From the NCBI GenBank assembly GCA_001801575.1, contig MGYC01000030.1, forward strand, positions 27,352 to 91,351: a stretch of 64,000 nucleotides of DNA. Reading direction: 5' to 3'. The DNA is from Gammaproteobacteria bacterium RIFCSPHIGHO2_12_FULL_41_20. Its GTDB lineage: Bacteria; Pseudomonadota; Gammaproteobacteria; DSM-16500. The notes under the pieces were generated by a model. The model had not been told where the DNA came from, did not search any database, and was given only the letters and a program-made list of their open reading frames with translations. The position numbers were made by a program, and so were the translations under genes. This document shows positions 54,009 to 63,426 of this stretch, one piece after another. Each line of letters opens with the position of its first letter. Positions within the stretch are counted from its first letter, which is position 1.

Positions 54009-54601
54009 TTGACAGACTCCCATTTGGTTTGAGCTATTTTTAATTTGGGATGCGACACCAATAAATGCCAAATAACCCCCTGAAACGCTTCTGCATGAGG
54101 AGTCGTATTTTCTACATTAACAGTAGGTATTAATACACAAGCATCGGCAACATGCCTGGTATATCCGCCATCGCGACCTACTATGCCAATAATTTTAGCA
54201 CCTACTTCTCGAGCATAGTGTAACGCAGAAACCAAATTAGGACTGACGTTTTTTTCTAAATTTCCACCGCCTACAGAGAGTACGAGCAATAGATCTTTAG
54301 CTTTTAATTTGCTCACTTTTAACCATGTTGAGAAAATCGTAGCCCAACCTTCGTCATTCGTGCGCGCGGTTAACTCGGATACATTATCTGTCGGAGCATA
54401 AGCTTCTATCCCAACGATTTTTCGAAAATCGTTAACTGCATGCGATGCGTTAGCTGCACTGCCACCAACTCCTAATATAAATAAACGTCCTTCATTAGCA
54501 CGTGTATCAGCAAGTAAATTAACCGCATGTTCGATTTGTTTTGTATCAAGCTGATTAATAACTTGGGTTGCTTCAGATAAAAATTGTTTTACGAAATCCA
54601 T
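54005..54601 (-). CDS. gmhA: Sedoheptulose-7-phosphate isomerase GmhA-like
   Basis: This SIS-domain isomerase makes D-glycero-D-manno-heptose-7-phosphate from sedoheptulose-7-phosphate. The 198 residues have LFILGVGGSAANASHAVNDF (SIS loop), LLVLSVGGGN, IIGIVGRDGG and NVENTTPHAEAFQGVIWHLL, with the catalytic Glu/His region. GmhA substitution by another SIS enzyme is possible, but the neighbours fix the role. A 54-bp gap separates it from hddC. Confidence 0.9.
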   Translation of the reverse strand: MDFVKQFLSEATQVINQLDTKQIEHAVNLLADTRANEGRLFILGVGGSAANASHAVNDFRKIVGIEAYAPTDNVSELTARTNDEGWATIFSTWLKVSKLKAKDLLLVLSVGGGNLEKNVSPNLVSALHYAREVGAKIIGIVGRDGGYTRHVADACVLIPTVNVENTTPHAEAFQGVIWHLLVSHPKLKIAQTKWESVK

Positions 54602-54655
54602 GCTGACTCCTTAAAAAACTTGTTGAGAAGTGATTTTTTCATCCGCAGTTAAAAT

Positions 54656-55390
54656 TCATAATAAACTATCAACAGAACCTTTTGATATTATCTGTTTTTG
54701 AGCTAGATATTGCTCCAACTCTTGAATGCCGGTGAATGATCCTGCCTCATAAAAACGCTCAGTTACCTCAAATGCAGCTAATTGCTGTTGAGCTAATAAC
54801 TCTTGATATAATTGTGCAAGATTATAATTGGCGCCGGTTAAATATGTAAAAGCCTGGTGAGTAAAAATGCCTAATCCATAATCGATATAATGCATGCGGT
54901 TTGTTTGCACTTGCTTATCATAAGCGAGAATGGTGTTGTCAGTGAATTCGACATTACTTTTATCCCATTGACCTTGATTATGAAATACGGTCATCATCGC
55001 AAGTTTCTGGGTAGCTAAAAAGTGTCTTTGAATGGCTGCGTAATGACAAGGCAAGTAAGAATCACCATATAAAACAAAAAAACATTCATCTAATAAAGGT
55101 AATGCTTGTTTAATTGCTCCACCTGTTCCTAATAGGGTAGGACCGTCTGGGCAATAAGATACTTCTATTCCAAATTGGTGACCAGTGCTAACGAAGTCTA
55201 TAATTTGTTCACCAAGATAGCCTATGCATAATACAACCTTCCGAATGCCATTGCGTTGCAATAGGCGTAGTTGATGGGCAATAAAAGGTTCACCGCCGAT
55301 GATTACCATGGACTTAGGTATAGAATTTGTCAGTGGTCGTAGCCGCGTAGCTAGACCACCAGCTAAAATAACAACGGGAAATAAATTCAT
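54656..55390 (-). CDS. hddC: Heptose-1-phosphate nucleotidyltransferase HddC-like
   Basis: This 244-residue nucleotidyltransferase probably makes GDP-D-glycero-D-manno-heptose from the sugar 1-phosphate. VVILAGGLATRLRPLTNSIP, KSMVIIGGEPFIAHQL, LLGTGGAIKQALPLL and FVLYGDSYLPC are the signature, active-site and metal-site motifs. Sugar and nucleotide specificity rest on the neighbours (hddA, gmhA, gmhB). The gene overlaps hddA by 4 bp. Confidence 0.85.
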   Translation of the reverse strand: MNLFPVVILAGGLATRLRPLTNSIPKSMVIIGGEPFIAHQLRLLQRNGIRKVVLCIGYLGEQIIDFVSTGHQFGIEVSYCPDGPTLLGTGGAIKQALPLLDECFFVLYGDSYLPCHYAAIQRHFLATQKLAMMTVFHNQGQWDKSNVEFTDNTILAYDKQVQTNRMHYIDYGLGIFTHQAFTYLTGANYNLAQLYQELLAQQQLAAFEVTERFYEAGSFTGIQELEQYLAQKQIISKGSVDSLL

Positions 55391-56370
55391 GATTGCGTGA
55401 TCACTTGAGTACCAGAGAAATCAAAACGAAAACGTACTTCTTGCAACCCTGCATTGCGCATAGCATGACGTAACATCACTTTGTCATCAGCATAAAACAT
55501 TAAAAACCCCCCTCCTCCGGCACCAATCATTTTTCCTCCCAGCGCACCATTGTTGCGGGCTAATTCATACCATTCATCAATTTTATCGTTGCTCATTTGA
55601 CGGGAACGTTGTTTTTTGTGTTCCCAGTGAACATTCATTAGTTTAGCAAATTGATGTAAATCGCCAGCTTCCAAAGCTTCTTTACTTTTGAAACCTAATT
55701 CTTTTATAAAATGTAAATTAGCAGTCATCTCTTGGTTTTTTTCTTTGCTCTTATTATCTTGATCTTGCAAAATGGTAGATGCAGAACGGGAATAACCTGT
55801 AAAGAAAAGCAATAAATTATCTTCCAAATTATATAATGTTTCTTGATCTATCTTAAGAGGCCATGCTTCTACTTGGTCATTGGGCAGAAAGCGAAAACAA
55901 GTGATGCCACCGTAAGCCGCGATATATTGATCTTGTTTGCCAATGGGTTCTTTTAAAAGATTTAATTCAATGTGGCAGGCTTCTTCGGCCAATTCACGCG
56001 GATGAACTAAGTTTTTCTTAAAAGTATGTAATGCTTTTAACAAGGCAGTGGTAAAACTCCCAGAAGATCCCAATCCTGTACCTGCAGGAATGTCTGCCAT
56101 GCTGGTTATTTCTAAATGTGGCGCCTCGATGCATGTATGTTTTAAGGCTTCACGAATAATGGGATGTTCTATTTGCTCGACTGAGGCAACGCGTTCTAAT
56201 TTGGAGTACTTCACAATGAGTTCTTGCACAAAGGTTTGATGTAATGTGATGTAAACATATTTATCTATGGCAGCGGCAATTAAAAAACCACTATGATCTC
56301 GATAATAAGAGGGGAGATCTGTACCGCCGCCGCCAAGTGAGATTCGCAAAGGACTTCGTACAATAATCAT
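55387..56370 (-). CDS. hddA: Heptose-7-phosphate 1-kinase HddA-like (GHMP kinase)
   Basis: This GHMP-family sugar kinase, 327 residues, likely phosphorylates D-glycero-D-manno-heptose-7-phosphate at C1. IIVRSPLRISLGGGGTDLPS, PAGTGLGSSGSFTTALLKAL (the ATP-binding motif) and GGKMIGAGGGGFLMFYAD are diagnostic of the GHMP heptokinase and fucokinase-like subgroup. The 4-bp overlaps with both neighbours show it is part of the same operon. Confidence 0.9.
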   Translation of the reverse strand: MIIVRSPLRISLGGGGTDLPSYYRDHSGFLIAAAIDKYVYITLHQTFVQELIVKYSKLERVASVEQIEHPIIREALKHTCIEAPHLEITSMADIPAGTGLGSSGSFTTALLKALHTFKKNLVHPRELAEEACHIELNLLKEPIGKQDQYIAAYGGITCFRFLPNDQVEAWPLKIDQETLYNLEDNLLLFFTGYSRSASTILQDQDNKSKEKNQEMTANLHFIKELGFKSKEALEAGDLHQFAKLMNVHWEHKKQRSRQMSNDKIDEWYELARNNGALGGKMIGAGGGGFLMFYADDKVMLRHAMRNAGLQEVRFRFDFSGTQVITQS

Positions 56371-57344
56371 AATCCTGACATCCTATAAATTTTTTCGACG
56401 ATTTCTAATGCTGCATGTGCATCCTGTAGTCCTGCAGTGATAGGCTTATTTTTTTTAATGCACTTAACAAAATCAGCGAATTCCTTCTCCCAAGAGTCAT
56501 CAGCCATCGGATATTCCCATGCTATTGTTTCTGGAGGCCCCATTTCGGGAAGCATTTTATAGTAGGTAATACGCTCTACTCCATAGCTACCCCCCAAACC
56601 TTGGATATCAATTTTGCCTTGGCGACCATAAATTTCAAAAGAAAATAAATTTTTCCATTCCGTACTACTAGCATGCAGAAAGGCCACTTGTTTTTTTGGA
56701 GTTTTTAATAGCAAAAATCCATTATCATCAACAGGCATATTCCAATAATACGTTCCAGCGTGACCTTGCACATCAGTAAAGTCACCTAAAAACCAACGTG
56801 CTAAATCAATCAAATGCACTCCTTGATCAATTAGCTCACCTCCACCGGATAATAGGGGATTAGCGCGCCATTCTTTGTCATAACCGAGACGTCCGCCATG
56901 GCCATAACGCGCGCGAATAAACATCAGCTCGCCAAGTTGATTGGTATCAACGAGTTCGCGTGCTTTACGGAAAGCACGATGATAGCGATGATTAAATCCG
57001 ACTTTAACTCGCATGGATCTATTTTTGGTTGCGTCCAATAGAGGAACAATTTCGCTAGCTTGACGAGCGCCGGGTTTCTCGATGAACACATGTTTTCCTG
57101 CATGAATAGCCTCTAATCCTATTTCAGCTAGAGTAGCGTGTAATGTAGCAATAATAATAATATCAATATCAGGTTGTTTTATTGCATCATGCCAATCTGT
57201 CGTGGCAATACAATTTTTATATTGTTGTGCCAGAGAGGCTGCGCGTTCTTTAACAAGATCAGCGCAAAGTACTAACTGACAATCACCTAGTGCTTTCGCC
57301 CGTTTTTGTCCGATTAATCCACACCCAATAATAGCTACTTTCAC
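56367..57344 (-). CDS. Gfo/Idh/MocA-family sugar oxidoreductase
   Basis: This NAD(P)-dependent dehydrogenase has a Rossmann motif VAIIGCGLIGQKRAKAL at the start, then ADLVKERA, the EKP motif in HVFIEKPGARQ and a catalytic His region GGGELIDQGVHLIDLARW. It has 325 residues, as usual. It probably oxidises or reduces a nucleotide-sugar in the same pathway. I set the start at GTG 57344, which overlaps the SDR stop as GTGA; the frame remains open 38 codons upstream inside the SDR gene. Confidence 0.87.
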   Translation of the reverse strand: MKVAIIGCGLIGQKRAKALGDCQLVLCADLVKERAASLAQQYKNCIATTDWHDAIKQPDIDIIIIATLHATLAEIGLEAIHAGKHVFIEKPGARQASEIVPLLDATKNRSMRVKVGFNHRYHRAFRKARELVDTNQLGELMFIRARYGHGGRLGYDKEWRANPLLSGGGELIDQGVHLIDLARWFLGDFTDVQGHAGTYYWNMPVDDNGFLLLKTPKKQVAFLHASSTEWKNLFSFEIYGRQGKIDIQGLGGSYGVERITYYKMLPEMGPPETIAWEYPMADDSWEKEFADFVKCIKKNKPITAGLQDAHAALEIVEKIYRMSGL

Positions 57345-58219
57345 AATAATGGATCCCAATTTTTGCCACGATCTTGCGGTACAATTCGTCGCAGTGTATA
57401 AATATCTGACGCTTTTAATTCTTCGACGTACTCTGCTAAATTCTTCCAAGGATCCCATACGGCATGAATTAGCTTACCGGTGATGCCATCACTTTGTGGA
57501 GAAGCTAAAAATGCACATAACTCTGTGGCTTGCTGCATACCCGAATTTTCATCAGCTATTTTTTTAGTTACTTGAGTATACTCACGTTCACCTACTTTAT
57601 CTTTTCCTGCTGCAACAATTTCACGTAGCATGTCGGTATTCATGGCCCCGGGCGCGATACAATTCACAGAGATATTAAAAGGGTTTACTTCTTCTGCTAA
57701 GGTTTCGCTGAATCTTACTAAGCCCGCTTTAGATACTGCATAAGCTGAAAATTTAGGGCGTGCATTGGTTGCGCCACCACCAGAGAGGTTAATAATTTTG
57801 CCATATTGACGTTGTATCATCCCGGGAATAACAGCGCGACATAAGGCGATAGGTGCGAATAGATCTACTTGTAATGTTTGTTCCCATTCTGACCAATTAT
57901 TTTCCCAACTATTACCGATAGGGCCTTGGATAGCTGCATTATTAACGAGGATATCTATTTTTTTATGAGAGATTTGTTGAGTTAATTGGCTAATGGCATG
58001 GTTTTCTCCGAGATTACTACTAATCAACTGTATAGACTGTTGGCTTTTTGTGGAGGCAGAGAGTTCTTCATAGCATAATTCTAGTTTATGCTTATTTCTC
58101 GCAACTAAAATGAGGCTGCTTCCTAATTCCCAAAATCGTTTAGCAATGTATAAACCTAAACCCCGTGAAGCACCGGTAATTAAAGCTGTTTTATCTTGTA
58201 ATAAAGAGGATGTCATCAT
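57341..58219 (-). CDS. Short-chain dehydrogenase/reductase
   Basis: This is a classical SDR with TALITGASRGLGLYIAKRFW (TGxxxGxG), DILVNNAAIQGP, NLSGGGATNARPKFSAYAVS (catalytic Ser, then YxxxK as YAVSK) and VNCIAPGAMNTDML. About 292 residues. Likely sugar reduction or epimerisation steps; the substrate is unknown. Start ATG 58219 overlaps the upstream epimerase stop by four bases. Confidence 0.87.
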   Translation of the reverse strand: MMTSSLLQDKTALITGASRGLGLYIAKRFWELGSSLILVARNKHKLELCYEELSASTKSQQSIQLISSNLGENHAISQLTQQISHKKIDILVNNAAIQGPIGNSWENNWSEWEQTLQVDLFAPIALCRAVIPGMIQRQYGKIINLSGGGATNARPKFSAYAVSKAGLVRFSETLAEEVNPFNISVNCIAPGAMNTDMLREIVAAGKDKVGEREYTQVTKKIADENSGMQQATELCAFLASPQSDGITGKLIHAVWDPWKNLAEYVEELKASDIYTLRRIVPQDRGKNWDPLL

Positions 58220-59166
58220 CTTTCTAGAATCCAATGGTTATTTCTTAAAAAATCCACAGTACGGATAATACCCTGCTGAATACGATATTTAGGGGTCCAA
58301 CCTAATTTTCTTATGTTTGAACAATCGAGGAAAATAAAAGGATTATCGCCTATCCAGCCACGCTCGCTGCCTTCGTATGTTTTCTCTGGTGCGACACCGA
58401 GGTGTTGACAGATCCAGTTAATAGAGTGATTGACTTCGCAATATTCATCTGTACCTAGGTTAAAAATATTTACTTTGTTATGCACTTTTTCCATAGCCCA
58501 GAGTATAGCGTCTAAACAGTCTTGAATATAAAGATAGGATTTACGTTGTTTACCATTACCTAACACATATAATTTATTTGGATCGTTTAAAATTTGTTTA
58601 TAGAAATCGAAGACATGGCCGTGCGTGTAGCGTTCACCCAATATCGAAACGAAACGAAAGATGTAGGCTTGAAAATTAAACCCTTCGCAATAAGCTTGTA
58701 TTAATCCTTCGGCAGCCAATTTAGAAGCACCATAGAGCGACGTTTGCACAGGAAAAGGTGCTTCTTCTGGCGTAGGAATAATGGTAGCCTCACCATAAAT
58801 AGAACCTGTAGAAGCAAAAGCAATACGTTGAATATGATTAGCGCGCATGGCTTCTAGTACATGGAAGGTGGCGATGGTATTTTGCTCTAAATCTTTATGC
58901 GGATGATGGGTGCCAAAGCGTACATCGGCATTGGCTGCCAAATGCATCACTGCATTGCAACTTCGCATACTTTTTTCTACTAGTTCTTTATCTAACAAAT
59001 CACCAGTGATCAGAGTAAAGTGGGGCGATTGCTTGGCTGTAGTTAGAAACTCAGCTAATCCAGTTGAAAAATTATCAAAACCAACGACTTCATGGCCTTG
59101 TTGTAGGAGTCGATCTGTTAAGTTACTGCCAATAAATCCAGCACAACCTGTAATAAAGTATTTCAA
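58216..59166 (-). CDS. NAD-dependent nucleotide-sugar epimerase/dehydratase
   Basis: This extended SDR of 316 residues belongs to the UDP-glucose 4-epimerase/dTDP-glucose dehydratase group. It has FITGCAGFIGSNLTDRLLQQ, FASTGSIYGEATIIPT, SLYGASKLAAEGLIQAY (YxxxK), SILGERYTHGHVF and RKSYLYIQDCLDAIL. The start is TTG 59166, just after GGAGG; the frame is open another 31 codons. It may act on a GDP-heptose derivative or make another sugar. It heads the tight operon ending with gmhB. Confidence 0.85.
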   Translation of the reverse strand: MKYFITGCAGFIGSNLTDRLLQQGHEVVGFDNFSTGLAEFLTTAKQSPHFTLITGDLLDKELVEKSMRSCNAVMHLAANADVRFGTHHPHKDLEQNTIATFHVLEAMRANHIQRIAFASTGSIYGEATIIPTPEEAPFPVQTSLYGASKLAAEGLIQAYCEGFNFQAYIFRFVSILGERYTHGHVFDFYKQILNDPNKLYVLGNGKQRKSYLYIQDCLDAILWAMEKVHNKVNIFNLGTDEYCEVNHSINWICQHLGVAPEKTYEGSERGWIGDNPFIFLDCSNIRKLGWTPKYRIQQGIIRTVDFLRNNHWILER

Positions 59167-59183
59167 GCCACCTCCAATATGAT

Positions 59184-59600
59184 TTAATGCATTCTTACTG
59201 GGAAGACCCAAAGTCTCGACATAAGATAACCGCTGCCGACCGTCGCGCCAATGGCACATACAATGCCAATATAGGGGGAAAGATGCAAGATCTCTACAGC
59301 TATATTAACAATAAGTAACGTGATACCGTAATTCATGATGACCATGGTTAAGTATTTTAATGTTTGTGGCAAAATGTTTGTTCCGTAACTTTTAAATGTA
59401 ATATTGCGATTAGCCGTAAAATGAAATAAGACGGATAATACATAAGCGATAGAAATAGCGTAAGGATAAGATAATCTTAGTAGCTTCCAACAAATACTGA
59501 AGGACAAAAAATAAACACCCGCAGATAAAGCGCCTACAGTAAGAAAGGTAAGGAGGGTAATTTTATTTTTTTTTATAAATGTAATAATAATTTTATTCAT
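59184..59600 (-). CDS. GtrA-family membrane protein
   Basis: This is a 138-residue GtrA-like protein with four predicted transmembrane helices. LLTFLTVGALSAGVYFLSFS, YVLSVLFHFTANRNITFKSY (the Asn/Arg segment is the family hallmark) and YGITLLIVNIAVEILHLSPY fit the family. GtrA proteins help flip undecaprenyl-linked sugars. It is first of the leftward operon, 17 bp before the epimerase. Confidence 0.85.
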   Translation of the reverse strand: MNKIIITFIKKNKITLLTFLTVGALSAGVYFLSFSICWKLLRLSYPYAISIAYVLSVLFHFTANRNITFKSYGTNILPQTLKYLTMVIMNYGITLLIVNIAVEILHLSPYIGIVCAIGATVGSGYLMSRLWVFPVRMH

Positions 59601-59782
59601 ATATATTTTTTCTAGACATACGCCTAGGCTGTGAATACCAAAGGTTTAACCTTGTTTTCGTGGGTTAAAATTGGCAATTAAAATTTGTTGGCCAAAAATA
59701 TCTGTTGAGCTGGATTTTTGCTAGACACTTTATTTGGTTCATGTATAATTCCTAACATTTTAAGGATAAGGTGCATTATATT

Positions 59783-61189
59783 ATGGGTTTCTCCCATAAT
59801 TACAGTAGTAACTTGACTAATGGCCAGAAATTAACGACGGCGGGCAATGCAACGATCATTGCCTATGATGGAAAGCCTGTCTTAGTTACAGATCCCTGGT
59901 TTGGTGATGAAGATCCAGCCTATTTTGGAAGTTGGGTATTAAGCCATATAATACCCAGTGAGTTAAAAAAAGACATTAGCAACGCAGAGTATGTCTGGTT
60001 TTCTCATGGACATCCTGATCACCTAAATTCTGCAAGTTTGGAAAAGGTTAAACATAGGAAAATTTTACTTCCTGATCACGTTAATTCTCGAATCTTTAAT
60101 GACATGTCTAGTTTTGGTTATAGTGTTACAATTCTTCCAGATAGAAAATGGGTTCAACTATCTAAGAACATTAAAGTTTATTGTATAACTACGTTTCTTC
60201 AAGATTCGATTTTGCTAATTGATATTTGTGATAAATTATTTATTAACTTGAATGATTCGGGTGCTAGGGATTGTGCAAGACATATAAGAAGTATTGCTAA
60301 AAACTACAAACACTCCTATCTCATGACTCTTTCTGGTTATGGCGATACGGATATGATTAATTTTTTTGATGAAAATGGTGTTTCTGTTAAACCAGAAGCA
60401 GCTAATAAACTACTTATAGGCCAACAATTTAATATAGTAACAAAAATGACGGGTGCTAAGTCCGTTATTCCTTTTTCATCTTTTCATAAGTATCAAAGAA
60501 CGGATTCCATTTGGGCTCAACAATATACTACTCCTATTGATGCCTATGGGTTGGGATTGAATAGTGAAATTGAATATATAGCCCCTTTTTGTACGATTGA
60601 TTGTAATGATTTATCAGTCAATCACTATAATCCACCAGAGTATCAAGTCGAAGTTAAAGAACCCGAAGTTTTTGGAGATAATTGGTCTGATGAATTGAAT
60701 TCTGAGGATAAGAAAGAGATTGAACTCTATTTTTCAAGGAAAGAAAGAATTCAAAGTTATTTCGGGTTTGTGAGTTTTAGTGTTGGAGGTAAAGCTTTTT
60801 ATTTAAAAATGCGAGGAAAACCTGACCGCGGGATTACTTTTTCTGTGCCAAGAAATTCACTGATGCTTGCAATTAAATACCGGGTATTTGATGATTTGTT
60901 AATTGGAAATTTTATGAAAACAACACTCCATAATTGTGAGTCATTATATGAAGGTCGTGGTAATTTCAATTTTAATACGGCAAAGTTTGGTGATAACGGA
61001 CTAGTTGAAACAGAAAGAGAAATTGTTAATTACCTTAAAATATATAGGAAAAGAGCTGGCATGGAGTTTCTAATTGGAGCTTTCGAAGATAAATCTAAAG
61101 ATTTTATTATTAGATTCGCGGGAAGAGATTCTAAGGTTTTTAATGCTTTGAAACAACTTAAACGTTCTGTATTTTCTGCCATTAAATAA
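59783..61189 (+). CDS. Metallo-beta-lactamase-fold protein of unknown function
   Basis: The 468 residues begin with an MBL-type core: TIIAYDGKPVLVTDPWFGDE and the metal motif FSHGHPDHLNSASLEKV (HxHxDH), then LLPDHVN and LLIDICDKLFINLNDSG with a possible distal metal ligand. The C-terminal half (about 220-468) is unrecognised and rich in charged residues. Similar folds include UlaG and the hydrolase part of sialic-acid-modifying enzymes, but I cannot assign one. GTG 59771 or ATG 59783 may be the start, both with AAGG-type sites. It is within polysaccharide genes and overlaps the convergent GT4 gene by 8 bp. Confidence 0.75.
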   Translation: MGFSHNYSSNLTNGQKLTTAGNATIIAYDGKPVLVTDPWFGDEDPAYFGSWVLSHIIPSELKKDISNAEYVWFSHGHPDHLNSASLEKVKHRKILLPDHVNSRIFNDMSSFGYSVTILPDRKWVQLSKNIKVYCITTFLQDSILLIDICDKLFINLNDSGARDCARHIRSIAKNYKHSYLMTLSGYGDTDMINFFDENGVSVKPEAANKLLIGQQFNIVTKMTGAKSVIPFSSFHKYQRTDSIWAQQYTTPIDAYGLGLNSEIEYIAPFCTIDCNDLSVNHYNPPEYQVEVKEPEVFGDNWSDELNSEDKKEIELYFSRKERIQSYFGFVSFSVGGKAFYLKMRGKPDRGITFSVPRNSLMLAIKYRVFDDLLIGNFMKTTLHNCESLYEGRGNFNFNTAKFGDNGLVETEREIVNYLKIYRKRAGMEFLIGAFEDKSKDFIIRFAGRDSKVFNALKQLKRSVFSAIK

Positions 61190-62375
61190 TGTCAGCATTG
61201 TGTGGCAGCAGTTCTTCGTAAATCTTTGTTAAGTTTTCTGCATGACGTTGCCAGGTGAAACGCTGTAGTACGTGGTTTTTCCCAGCGGTAGCGATTTCGC
61301 GCATTTTATCACGCGATTGCATGATTAGCTTTAACGTGCTTGCAAGGGTTTCGATATCGTGAGGCGGGACTAATAAACCCGTTTTTTCATGTTTAATAAA
61401 AGCCTCTGGTCCTTGTCCTTTTACCCCTATTGTTAATAGTCCCAACGACATGGCTTCAACATAAGCAATGCCAAATGCTTCACGATACGAGGGTAGTATA
61501 AAAACGTCAGATTCAGCCAGGTGTTTATACACATCATTATGCAAACATGCACCGAAAAAAGAAACGTGATCACGTAAATTAAGGCTATCCACCAATGCTT
61601 CAAGCTGCTTTCGCTGATAGCCATCGCCGATAATTCTGTAAGTCCAACGTGTTATGCCACTTGTTTTTAATTTTGATAAAGCATGTAAATTGAGATCGAT
61701 GCCTTTTCCTTCATGTAAATTAGAAACACTAATTAAGCGCAAAGATTCTTGACATAATTTATTATTGTCTATTTGTTGGCCAAAGCGAAATCCATTATAG
61801 ACTACACGGAAGTGATCATGTGTTTTAGTGAAATTTTTAAAAAAACTCATTAATGGATTGCCTACTAGAACAATACGATCTGCGTTGGTAAGCGTATATT
61901 CAAAGAGCTGTTTTTTGGTGATGCCTGAATACAATTTATGATCGGTATCGATGCCATGTAAGGTAACGACAGAGGGAATGCCTAAACGTTTAGCTATATT
62001 AACAGCTAACCAGCCTGCTAATTCTGTGTGAGCATGAATAAGTTGACAAGGATATTTGTGTATCAGCATTTCTAATGTTGGTGTAATCTGTTTTTTATAC
62101 GCGAAGTTAGAAATTGGACGAAAATAATTACGTGGAATCGAAAGGTGATGGCGTATATGTAGATTCAAATTGTTAGAAAATTGCTCTATATCAATAGGAG
62201 CCTTATCCCAATCTTTACTTAAAAACTTTGCTACCCTAGGGCGCCAAGGCTGTGTAACTAAAACGGTTAGTTTATGACCGAGATTCGATAATGCTTCAAG
62301 GGAATCTAAAATATAATTACCCGCTTGATCTTGTCTGTGGCTTGGAAACCAGGGGGTAAGAAAAAGTACTTTCAT
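61182..62375 (-). CDS. GT4-family glycosyltransferase
   Basis: This is a GT-B fold, family 4 glycosyltransferase, 397 residues. VLFLTPWFPSHRQDQAGNYI at the start, HAHTELAGWLAVNIAKRLG, ISVSNLHEGKGIDLNLHAL and the C-terminal nucleotide-binding EX7E region SYREAFGIAYVEAMSLGLL are typical. It probably transfers a sugar from a nucleotide donor to a growing surface glycan. It faces the metallo-beta-lactamase-fold gene tail to tail and is divergent from the deacetylase, with a repeat between. Confidence 0.92.
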   Translation of the reverse strand: MKVLFLTPWFPSHRQDQAGNYILDSLEALSNLGHKLTVLVTQPWRPRVAKFLSKDWDKAPIDIEQFSNNLNLHIRHHLSIPRNYFRPISNFAYKKQITPTLEMLIHKYPCQLIHAHTELAGWLAVNIAKRLGIPSVVTLHGIDTDHKLYSGITKKQLFEYTLTNADRIVLVGNPLMSFFKNFTKTHDHFRVVYNGFRFGQQIDNNKLCQESLRLISVSNLHEGKGIDLNLHALSKLKTSGITRWTYRIIGDGYQRKQLEALVDSLNLRDHVSFFGACLHNDVYKHLAESDVFILPSYREAFGIAYVEAMSLGLLTIGVKGQGPEAFIKHEKTGLLVPPHDIETLASTLKLIMQSRDKMREIATAGKNHVLQRFTWQRHAENLTKIYEELLPHNADII

Positions 62376-62466
62376 CTTAATATCCTATTTGCTTATCATC
62401 CACTTGCGGATGTTCTTATTTGGTATAAAATGACTGCTAAAATACCATATCTTCATGCACTGTATT

Positions 62467-62555
62467 TATGTACACGACAAAAATAAAAATTCTATAATTC
62501 TGTCATCCTTCACTAATGCTCGGGATGACATAAAGTTATTTTTGTCGTGTACATA
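62467..62555. repeat. MITE-like inverted-repeat element, family B (short copy)
   Basis: Ends TATGTACACGACAAAAATAA (left) and complement of the same (right) enclose a hairpin of the TCATCC...GGATGA family. In reverse complement it matches the outer arms of the 12250-12428 element almost base for base, differing in the centre, which is about 14 bases here and over 100 there. It fills much of the 227-bp gap upstream of the deacetylase. Confidence 0.8.
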
Positions 62556-62602
62556 GACCCATTATATATAACAATTGTTGAATTCAAAGGAAATGAATAA
62601 TC

Positions 62603-63382
62603 ATGTTACGTTTAAGTTTGAAACGTAAATTCGCAAAGATTTGGCCATCACAACAAAAAGATAGAAAAATTGTTTTGCTTTATCACTCCTTAGAAGAAAG
62701 CCCATGGGCTTTATCAAAAAACAAGTTTATTGAGCATATGAAATGGATTTTTGATCATTGCTTGGTTTTGCCTTTGGCGGACTTAATTCATGCAAAGCCA
62801 ATAGCAGATATTCAAGTTGCTCTTACTTTCGATGATGGTTATTCTTCTTTGCATCGGTATGTTTTACCCATTTTAGAAGATAAAAAAATGGTTGCAACGG
62901 TTTATATTAATACAGGATGGATGGGTGAAACTGTAAATGATAGAAAATTATCAAATGCACAACGAGGTCATTACCCGAATGATTCTTTTTTAGTTTGGCC
63001 AGAAGTACAAGATTTATATAATTCAGGATGGGAAGTTGGCTCGCATGGGGTAAACCACCATGATTTTACCTCTATATCCTATGATTTAATAAAAGAAGAA
63101 CTAAGAAGCTCTAAGTATCATATTGAAAAGTACTTGTCTACAAATTGTGAGCATTTTGCTTACCCTTTTGGAAGACATTCAAAAACAGCAAAAAAAATAC
63201 TTGAACAATGCGGCTATAAATATGCGGCTGGAGCGAAACATGGGGCTTTATCAGCAAGCTCTAATTTATTGGCATTTCCTAGAATTAATATTGCTAGCGA
63301 TTGCTCATTTGATGATTTTAAAAATATCATCAAAGGCAAATGGGATTACTTAGGATGGGTTCATAAAATGAGAGGATTGTAG
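62603..63382 (+). CDS. Polysaccharide deacetylase (NodB/CE4 type)
   Basis: This is a carbohydrate esterase 4 protein, 259 residues, that removes acetyl groups from a polysaccharide. IVLLYHSLEESPWALS, VALTFDDGYSSLHRYVLPIL (the metal-binding Asp pair), EVGSHGVNHHDF (HxxxH) and FAYPFGRHSKTAKKIL are typical. No signal peptide is evident, so it may act on cytoplasmic glycolipid intermediates. It lies between the GT4 gene and the tyrosine phosphatase gene. Confidence 0.9.
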   Translation: MLRLSLKRKFAKIWPSQQKDRKIVLLYHSLEESPWALSKNKFIEHMKWIFDHCLVLPLADLIHAKPIADIQVALTFDDGYSSLHRYVLPILEDKKMVATVYINTGWMGETVNDRKLSNAQRGHYPNDSFLVWPEVQDLYNSGWEVGSHGVNHHDFTSISYDLIKEELRSSKYHIEKYLSTNCEHFAYPFGRHSKTAKKILEQCGYKYAAGAKHGALSASSNLLAFPRINIASDCSFDDFKNIIKGKWDYLGWVHKMRGL

Positions 63383-63426
63383 CATCGATTATTACTCGCA
63401 GCTTTAGAAACATTCTTATGTTGCAC

